Part shown: piece after piece, positions 56,481 to 64,000 of the stretch
Layout of the letters: each line of letters starts with the position of its first letter
Position numbering within the stretch: position 1 is the stretch's first letter
NCBI RefSeq assembly: GCF_019279795.1
Contig: NC_056744.1
Coordinates: 1,506,507,545 to 1,506,571,544, forward strand
DNA length: 64,000 bases
Direction of reading: 5' to 3'
Source of the DNA: Protopterus annectens
Lineage: Eukaryota; Chordata; Ceratodontiformes; Protopteridae
Notes under the pieces: generated by a model
What the model was told of the DNA's origin: nothing
Seen by the model: only the letters and a program-made list of their open reading frames with translations
Database searches by the model: none
Program-made: the position numbers and the translations under genes

Positions 56481-58276
56481 CCCTGACACATTTGTCATAC
56501 CTCTCAACCTCAGAGCAAGAAATCTGGACAAAGCCATAAATAGAAGTGGAACAAAGGCCCACAAATAAGGACATTTTTAAAATATTGCTCTTATAAACTT
56601 AGAATGATAATAGAATAGTAGGTCTTGCATTAGTATGAATTTTCTGAAGGGTATGAAATATGAAACACAAATGTCTGTCATTATTGTCTAACTTCAGTCT
56701 TTAATGGTTTGCCACTAATTTGCCAGAAAACCACAATTTTATGAAAAATAGACCAAAAATGTAATACAAAAATATAAAATAGCCACACAATACAGCTGGG
56801 AACCTGTCAAAGAAGGGACACTTTTTTAATATTAGTACTGTTAAGTTGAGCAGCTGACAAAATAAGAGACTCTACATGCATTTCTGAAATAAAAGTAATC
56901 TATAACTCTGATCTTTACAATTATTTATTAATTGTAAACCCTCGACATTTTCTTCCAAAATTGCCATTTTATGAAGGGGTTATTAGGGGGAGAGCAACAT
57001 TTTGAGCCAAAGTCTGGGACAGTTAAGAGGTTTCGATATATACCTAATTCTATAAAGTGATTTATTTGCGCATACCTCTCAACCTCTTAATGCAGAAAAT
57101 CTGGACAAGGCCAAATATATTGGGGAACATATAGACAGTGCTAAAAATTGCACTTGTATAAACTTAGACAGTTGAGAGAATAACAGGTCTTGCTTTAGCA
57201 TGCATTTTTCTGAAGGGTATGAAGCCTGAAACTCAATGTCTATAATTATTTAGTGACTTCATTCCCAAATGATTTGCCAGAAAACTACAAATTTTATGAG
57301 GAACAAACCAAAAATAAGAAGCAAAAATCTATTCATTCTGTAAAAATTTGGACAGTGGACAGGTATAGTTCAGCTGGGGCTGTCTTTGAGTTTGTCAACC
57401 CCCCCCCACAAAATCATGGTCGAATGGAGCCTCCCCCTTCAGCCAATCCAATGTCCCATTACTTGGATATTTTACCCCATTTACCAGAAACACTGTAATA
57501 TGCATGCTGCTTTACTTCTGTGATGATTTGGATTTCATTTAAAAGTTTTATTTTACATTTTACAGCACAAACACTAATAGACATCTGCTAAACAAAGCAA
57601 TGCTGTCTCACAATGAAAATAGACTTAGCATTAAAACTTCTCTGCCCTTGAAACTCACATTCATTGAAACAGCATTGGAATCCACATTCAAAGGAAATAC
57701 ATCGCTGGCCAGTGGCAGATAAAGATTAACTATGGGCTGTTTTCAAATCATAGTCCCCTTGCACACAAAAATACATGTGTTTTTTGATACATCTTCCTGA
57801 CTGTATTAAATTATATTCCTTGTATAATATAGTACAGTTGTTAGAGGGCATTTTAAATTTATTGTTTTGAACATTTTTCCAGTAAATAATGAAACAAATT
57901 GCATGCACCAATAATGACAAAACTGCCCAATTCAGAACATTTCCATCATAAAAGTCTACTCAAACTTCTACAATCCACCAGTATCAGTAAATATGCACAA
58001 TTTCTGCAGAAATAAAAGTCATCTAAATAATTCTACATTAAAGAGATCTGTACCTAATGAAGAGGTTGCTGCTAGCAAATAACTTTATATTTCATTGTTT
58101 CATCTACAAATAAAGTGCCTGTTCCCCTTGAGGAATACATTACCCATGTTACATTAAAAAAATGATAAGCTAATAATATTGCAATATGAATGGATGTCAA
58201 ACTGATAACAGGTTGATAGTTACTAGGTATCTCCACCAAAGAGGACATTCTCAGGTCTGCAGCATTCACCCTCTTT

Positions 58277-58395
58277 ATAAGTACAACACAGTACAGTATC
58301 AGCAATGCATCTACCTACTGTGGGAGTAGAACCCATGGCCTTCTGCATCAAAAGCAAGTATACTACCTGTTGTGCTATTAACAATACAAGCAGAC
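58277..58395 (-). mobile_element. tRNA-like SINE head
   Basis: Minus strand has AGCACAACAGGTAG and, about 35 bases on, GGGTTCTACTCCC (complement of 58322-58334), an A/B-box-like pair. Confidence 0.45.
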
Positions 58396-58639
58396 TCAGC
58401 ATAAGCAGCACTAAACTTCTCATCCCCTGAAGCTCTTAACTCCTTGTAAAATCCACTTGACACTCAACTGTATCTCTTAACTTTGTAGCACATGAGCACA
58501 AGAAATCTGGAAAAAGACAAAATTTATTGGGGGCAGGGGAAAAAGCCCAAACACCAGGGACACATTTTAAACTTTGCTTGTATAACCTTGGAAAGTTGCT
58601 AAAATAAACAGCTGTGGTACTGCCATGCATTTCACTGCC

Positions 58640-58706
58640 AAGTCGTGAACCCAGGACACTGTGCACTACAGTCAGAGCAACATACCACTATGCCAAATCA
58701 GCTGTT
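58640..58706 (-). mobile_element. tRNA-like SINE head
   Basis: Minus strand TTGGCATAGTGG (complement of 58684-58695) and GGGTTCACGACT (complement around 58641-58652). It interrupts the third 250-bp repeat unit. Similar in sequence to the head of the 4.6-kb SINE (CTGACTGTAGTGCACAGTGTCC). Confidence 0.5.
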
Positions 58707-59094
58707 TCTTGAAAGACAAGAAGACTGAAACTTAAATGACTATCATTTAGTAAATTTGGTTCTCACCATAGCTCTCAACCTCTTAGCACAAAAAAACCTG
58801 CACAAAACCAATAATGGGGGAACACATCCCCAAAAATAGTGACAAATTTCAAATATTGATCTTATAAACTTAGAAAATTGCTGGACTACAATGTTTTGTG
58901 TTACCATGTACTTTCTGAAGAATATAAAGGCTGAAATTCAAATGTCTGTCATTATTTAGTGAATTCAAAATCCAGAAAACCACAAATTTTATGACAAATA
59001 GAGCAGAACAAAAATATGAGGCAACAATCTGAATGCATTTCACAAGTGGTGGTGGGTAGGGAATTCAGGCTCTTGCTACCTGCCACACACACAT

Positions 59095-59420
59095 CTGAGT
59101 TAAGTTAATACAGGCCAGGGCCAGTTTCCTGTCCACAGAATAGTACCCGAGCTCAAAGTTTCCTGAGTTGTCCTCATCCCGGTGTTGGAAAATAGTCCAC
59201 AGAATAAATAACCCACCTGCCGTCCTCCTCACACACACACACCTGAGCTAAGTTAATGCAGGCCAGGGCCAGTTTTCTGTCCACAGAAAAGTACCTGAGC
59301 ATAAAGTTTCTCAAGTCGTCCTCCTCCCGGTACTGGAAAATAGTCCACAGGATAAATAAGCCACCTGCTGTCCTCCTCCCAGTGCTGGAAATCCTGGAAT
59401 AAATAGTAGTCCACAGAATA
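59095..59420. repeat. 148-bp tandem duplication
   Basis: Two near-identical units starting at 59095 and 59243 (CTGAG, then GTTAATRCAGGCCAGGGCCA), with a partial third. Lies in the right interior of hAT copy A. Confidence 0.8.
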
Positions 59421-59520
59421 AAGTGCCAGACAATTCCCTATTCAAAATAAGCCAAGCCAGAAGTCTCTGCTCATTCTGAGCATGCACAGACTGCAGACCT
59501 TGTAGTCCAATCCCCTTCCA

Positions 59521-59546
59521 GTCTATGCGGTTGCAACTGCATAGAC
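59521..59546. repeat. Subterminal hairpin of hAT copy A
   Basis: GTCTATGC and GCATAGAC around GGTTGCAACT. Counterpart of the CTATGCGGTT hairpin in copy B; a second conserved hairpin lies at 59584-59615 (AATCCAGACTGG, loop, CAGTCCAGATT). Confidence 0.7.
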
Positions 59547-59736
59547 TTCTAGGTCATCTGTAGACTGTTGCTTTCTTTCTTAATCCAGACTGGTTAAATA
59601 GCAGTCCAGATTCAAGTTTCCATGCATGCGTGGAGTTCCGGAATTTTTGTTTACAGCTGGGGATTTTTTTTATTTTGTTTTACAGCTGGGGGGGGGGGGC
59701 TGAAGTCATGCAGTCCAATATCACGAGCAACCACTG

Positions 59737-59744
59737 CATAAGTG
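59737..59744. repeat. 8-bp target-site duplication, right (CATAAGTG)
   Basis: Partner of 55302-55309. Confidence 0.8.
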
Positions 59745-60117
59745 TCTACTAGCACACATTTTAGTATTTACCGGTAATATTCTGTCAAAACTTTGATAAA
59801 AGTACCTTTGTCAAACTTTTATGAGTTGTGAACTAGGTCTTAAATTATGTGTTTTTCTTGGATATTGTAACTTCTGAGTGTGTAACTAGGTAGAAAGTCA
59901 CTTCGGTTGTCTGAAAGGCCACTGGCTATCCTAGTTGTGTTGGGTCTATTAGTAAGAATCCAGTGTAAGTCTGATTGCGTATCAATGTTTTGATGGACTG
60001 TAGTAACCAATGCAATTAACTGTGTAAAGCTATATAGGTTTATGGAATCAGATGGGGTGTCACTACTGATAAGCTGCCAGTTTATATTTTGTCTCCTAGT
60101 GTTATTATTTCATGTCA

Positions 60118-60515
60118 GATATGGTGAGATGGATCTAGGACTGTTGAACGAAAGTTCAATAGTCCGAATCCACTATCACGGAACACACTTAAACAAAAGC
60201 GCTTTAACCGAAAAAGCACTTTTGCTAAAGTGTGTTAAAAAAACAAACAGAAAAATCATTAAATCTACTTTTACGCAGGAGGTCAAGCCCCCCCCTGCAC
60301 CCCCCACCCCCTACTTTAATATTCTCACTTCGAGATCGCACTACAGTGGGGAAAAGGGAATTTTCCCTTATCCATACCATAGTACGACTGGCACAACAGG
60401 CATACTTATGCGAAAATGCTGCTTCGATGAAAAGCATTTTTGCATAAGTATGCCTGCCCATTCACGATTCAGTTAAAAGTGCATTCGTGCAAGAGTCCTA
60501 AACCCAATGGGATAT
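60118..60515. mobile_element. MITE-like element with inverted structure
   Basis: Ends GGATCTAGGACTGTTGAACG and the complement GGGTTTAGGACTCTTGCACG are related. The interior has several hairpins, such as GCATACTTATGCGAAAATGC with TTTTTGCATAAGTATGC, and a centre (GAGATCGCACTACAGTGGGG, 60332-60351) like that of the MITE at 40.6 kb. It interrupts the L2-like endonuclease. Confidence 0.6.
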
Positions 60516-60551
60516 TCAGTATAGAATATTTTCCACAGTGGTATACCTGCT

Positions 60552-60555
<4 letters not shown>

Positions 60556-60617
<62 letters not shown>
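60556..60617. repeat. (AT)n microsatellite
   Basis: About 62 bp of pure AT. Confidence 0.97.
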
Positions 60618-60618
<1 letters not shown>

Positions 60619-61080
60619 CTGATAAGCAAAACATTTTTCTGTTAATCATTTTGAGGTGTGTTATAAGGATTTCTGTGTTATTAAATTGTTTTATCATATG
60701 TGGTTATATTTAGGAGATTCTTGTAGATGATGCCATCTCTGCATGTGCATTTATTTGTCTTGTCAAGCCTAATTATATTGGAACTAGATGAGGTAATGTC
60801 ATTGTCATTTATGTGTTTTATCATCCAGGTTTCTGTATCTATTACAATGTCTGGGGAATATGTGGCAATATAAGCATGTATGTCTTGGATTTTGATGCAA
60901 ACACTTGATATTTAGCAGCAGAAGGCTTGAACTGGGTGGGGAGACAAACAGACAATGGTACATCTAATACTGTGCTATTAGTGTAGGTCTTTTGTTGTGT
61001 GTGGCTGGGGTTTGGGTGAAAGACTCTACTGATTGTTTTCATGGGTGGAGATTTTAAAGGAAAGTATGTATTCAAATGAA

Positions 61081-62820
61081 TTTGTGTTTTAGTTTTATTG
61101 GGTGTTGTATGATAAAATATTTAGATTTAAGATACCTGTAACTGAAAAAGTTTAAGAAGGTTTGCAGTCAGAGAAGAGGTACTATGATAATCGATAGACT
61201 TGGTAAATGTTAATGAGATAAGTGTGGAATTGTAGGACTGTTAATTATATTTAGTAGGGAGATATGGTAGTTGGTTAAGAGTGCTAATATGCTAAGGAGG
61301 TACACTGGTACAATTTGAGTTAGAGTCTTTTTGTATGACATGTAAGATTGATTCAGTGGAAGATATTAGATCGCACAGTAAAATATTACCAGTACAAGAG
61401 TAGTTATAGATAAAGCATTATAGCAAAAGGACAAGCTGGAATGGAAGGATATGTATAAAGTCCGAACAGAAGAACAAGTTATATGAGTATAATTATGTGA
61501 ATTATCTAACTAGGGTGGTGAAAAGCATGAGTCCTGGATATATAAGCAGATAAAACATTTGCATAGATACATAACTACACAACAAAGCTGTGAAAAGTTG
61601 ATAATGAAATGTGAACGGTGGCTGCTGAAGTGGAACTTTTTAAATGAGCTACATTGTTATAAAGTGCCATAATAAACTATATTTGTACTGTACAACATTT
61701 TACACATTGGATATTATATATAATCAATTTGTATAGTATGCAGTACAGTGCTCTGCCCAGTGAGGATGCATGGCTTTGTAGTGATTCATAGGATCTAGTT
61801 GTGTGTTTAGGGCCACCAAATAAAGACTACAAAATGAGGGGCATGAAAAGACGCATGTAATGATGTATAAATGAAGAAGCCCCATCTAATGAGTGCATAA
61901 TGAGATAGTGACAATTCATACTGATCAGGCACAAAGTCACATAGTCAGTTACGTCTGAGTATAAAGTCACACAGACAGTTACTTCTGAGTATAAAGACAC
62001 AAAGCTAACCTCAATGCTCAGAGCTGCATCTGGTGTAAATGCTCACAGCAGCAGTCACCATTGCACAGTATCAAATGATATATAAATGCCACTAGTGTCC
62101 ATGCAGGAGTGCAGTACAAATCAGTGCAGACAGTATGAGCAGAAACAGTACTGACTCAGGATCACATCTCATCAGCTAATAGAGAAGCAGCTGCTGAACC
62201 ATCTTCACAATGACTGAGACATTAGATGGATGTTATTTGACCTGTATGGTTCAGAAACTGGAACCACAGAATGGATGGCTTTCCCATACCAATGGATGCC
62301 ATGGCGTGTATAGCTGTTATAAGTTTCACTATAAGAACCTTCCACAAACATACAGGAGGAGGCACTGGGTATATTAGATGCATCACTGCTCTTCTCGTAT
62401 GTACCCTCAAGGGCTCACACAGCAGATAATGAGAACACTACCTTGCATTTCTACATATCATATATCCTATCATATTATTGTTCTACCTTGGAATCAGGGA
62501 GAACCTTCTGGATTCTAAGCAAAATCAGTTATTCTCTTTATTTCAAGCCAGTCTAACCCCAGATTTAATACATTTCATATCAGGGTTATAACATCAAAGT
62601 GTGAACAGCAGCAAAGACACACTGCAAAAATAATTTATTTCACTTATTATATGTGTTTAACTTGTCTGCATTTTATTTACTGTTTCTTTATAATTAATTC
62701 ACTTACTTTGTTGTATACTTCTATATACAGTAATCATGTTTTCACTCTTTGCACTTTCACTTTTGTTAATTTATAAAAGCTTAGTTTAGGAGACTTAAAT
62801 GAAAAGAAAATAAATTGTTT
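61081..62820. other. No gene recognised
   Basis: The first few hundred bases may be 5' sequence of the L2-like LINE. A short repeat (TCTGAGTATAAAGTCACA, then TCTGAGTATAAAGACACA) lies at 61951-62000. No coding sequence recognised. Confidence 0.4.
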
Positions 62821-62824
62821 TTAC

Positions 62825-63125
62825 AATGCAATCATTGCCAAATCCATCCATCTGTCCTCAGCCCCTTTTCCTATTTTACATGGGGTTGGGGTGTCACTTC
62901 AGCAGTGACAATCATCTTGAACCAAGGTTTACACCTCAGGGTGGCTAGTCCTGCCACAGTAGCTCATTCACACCACTCACTTGCACACACTTTCTGACCT
63001 ACGGCCAGTTTAGAGTGTCCAACCCACCTACTGCATGTCTTTGGAATGTGGGAGAAAATGGGAGCATCTGGAGGAAACGCACATGACCGCAGGAAGGATA
63101 TGCAGACTCTGCATAGAAGGCACCC
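62825..63125 (+). mobile_element. Widespread vertebrate interspersed repeat
   Basis: Contains the familiar words CCAGTTTAGAGTGTCC, CATGTCTTTGGAATGTGGGA and CTGGAGGAAACGCACATGAC in their usual order, known to me from a very common repeat of fishes, sharks and amphibians. I am not sure of its formal family name. Fairly complete (about 300 bp) and diverged. Confidence 0.6.
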
Positions 63126-64000
63126 CGGCCAAATGCTTATACTTTATTAATTCTCCTTCAAGTACACAGTGTGGTACTTTTATACAAAGGTAATATGGAT
63201 CACTTGGTACCTTTAAAATAAAAATGTATTATTAGGACATAGGTTGTCTTACTTCTGTTATATTATGTAACATTTACCAATGACTGTAAAGTGTGTAGCT
63301 GTACTGCATATGTTTTTTCTATTTAAATCTGATGTTATCAAATGTAAACAAACTATTTATGAATTGTTTTATTTAACTGTATTTATTATCACAAATGCTC
63401 ACTGGATAAATGAAAGGATTTATAAATAATTTGTTTAAATTTGTTGACATCAGATTCACTTTCATTGGCTGTGATATTGTCTTATGCACAACTCCTTTGG
63501 ATTCAAAACTGCAAATCTGAGTGAATAAAAAAGCAAAGATCACTATTTTGTGAACTTTTTTTTGTTTTTTTTTTCATTTACACTGGAAGCAATTACAGCT
63601 GCCACCTCTCAAGTACCTGCTGTTAAAATCAGCCTCAGTTATCAGCCCCCAGTCTTATTATTTCCTGCATTCCTGCACAGTACAATGCTGTTGCTACATA
63701 ACATTACGTCGGTGTCATCTCATGACTACTCTCTGGTTAGTTGCTTTGGGCTGTGCTCTGTCTTCAGTCAAAAACTAATCATTGACAGAGGGACAATCAT
63801 CATGGTAGTTATTGTATGTAACCATTATTTTGCAGGTCTTCCTCTTTTATGATGACGTTTGACCTTGAAAAGTATGAGGTCTTGTTTTTATTAAACTTTG
63901 TCTTCACATGATATGTACCAAGTAGGAATGCTTAGATTTTATCTTCTCTGATACTCTGACACTAATAATATCTATTCATTTATGCATGAGCTTTGTAACA
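63126..64000. other. No gene recognised
   Basis: AT-rich. An ORF at 63550-63852 is hydrophobic because of a T-run and shows no domain or splice borders. Confidence 0.4.

Larger units (their letters stand above)
56490..59010. repeat. Four degenerate repeats of about 250 bp inside hAT copy A
   Basis: Units near 56495-56760, 57068-57320, 58440-58760 and 58763-59010. Each starts near ATACCTCTCAACCTC (or a variant), then AAATCTGGACAA, CTTATAAACTTAGA, TTTCTGAAGGGTATGAA and CACAAATTTTATGA. Orientation is the same in all. The third unit is interrupted by a tRNA-like head. Confidence 0.7.
55310..59736 (+). mobile_element. hAT-type DNA transposon, non-autonomous (copy A)
   Basis: A 4.43-kb insertion in the L2-like LINE. 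Both ends start CAGTGG(T)GCT-like inward (CAGTGGTGGCTGGTGA on the left; CAGTGGTTGCTCGTGA on the complement of the right), with 8-bp TSDs, as for hAT elements. End sequences match copy B at 33532-39352 in opposite orientation. No transposase frame is present. The interior is filled by degenerate repeats of about 250 bp, SINE-like heads and a 148-bp tandem duplication. Confidence 0.8.
59745..61080 (-). mobile_element. L2-like LINE, endonuclease half
   Basis: Minus strand APE-type endonuclease in pieces. The start, near 60750-60940, has QVFASK, then TETWMIKHINDND and IIRLDKTNKC, like the 'SETWL' region. The end at 59850-60040 has SDLHWILTNRPNTTRIASGL and SDNRSDF, like 'DLILTN-P' and 'SDH'. The last His is not conserved. 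A MITE and an (AT)n tract interrupt it. It continues into the RT half at 55301 once the hAT element is removed. Confidence 0.65.

Noticed and set aside
60042..60476. 144-codon plus-strand ORF
   Set aside because: It crosses a MITE and antisense LINE endonuclease; no domain of its own.

Overview
The window reads as vertebrate nuclear DNA: AT-rich, intron-like, without operons, and built mostly from decayed transposable elements. The mixture is CR1-, L2-, RTE- and L1-type LINEs, tRNA-derived SINEs, a Penelope-like element, a Ty3/gypsy element with Gmr1-like pol order, hAT-type and PIF/Harbinger DNA transposons, MITEs and long (TA)n and (CA)n tracts. This fits a repeat-rich sarcopterygian or amphibian genome such as coelacanth, lungfish, salamander or caecilian. 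The species cannot be fixed from the sequence. All coordinates at element edges are by eye unless a target-site duplication (TSD) is stated.

Layout. 1-3.2 kb: two small minus-strand exons that look like the linker of a TRIM-family host gene, followed in gene order by a CR1 insertion in the intron. 3.9-7.9 kb: tRNA-derived SINEs around a three-exon Harbinger Myb/SANT gene. 11.7-14.4 kb: a second Myb/SANT gene. 15.8-26.3 kb: a pile of CR1 copies, including one CR1 inserted inside another and an RTE fragment inside a third, plus a tandem SINE-like array. 27.2-30.2 kb: a SINE with a 10-bp internal repeat, split by a 2.6-kb Penelope-like element with 595-bp inverted arms that carry hammerhead-ribozyme-like motifs. 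30.3-31.5 kb: a HARBI1-type transposase pseudogene. 32.6-39.8 kb: L1 3' ends, one split by a 5.8-kb hAT-type element with a perfect 8-bp TSD. 40.6 kb: a MITE. 41.7-44.9 kb: a convergent, decayed Harbinger Myb/transposase pair. 45.8-47.0 kb: the best preserved CR1 ORF (377 codons). 48.8-52.7 kb: a decayed Gmr1-like Ty3/gypsy element with integrase before reverse transcriptase. 52.7-61.1 kb: an L2-like LINE on the minus strand, split by a second hAT-type element (4.4 kb) with an 8-bp TSD.

How the parts relate. The Myb/SANT proteins and HARBI1-like transposases are the two proteins Harbinger transposons need together; here they are mostly broken. SINEs and hAT elements had no enzymes of their own and would have used those of LINEs and autonomous relatives. 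Nesting gives a relative history: L1 and L2-like LINEs are older than the two hAT insertions, one SINE is older than the Penelope-like insertion, and the gypsy element is older than the CR1 inside it. No complete host gene, rRNA, functional tRNA gene or CRISPR array was seen.
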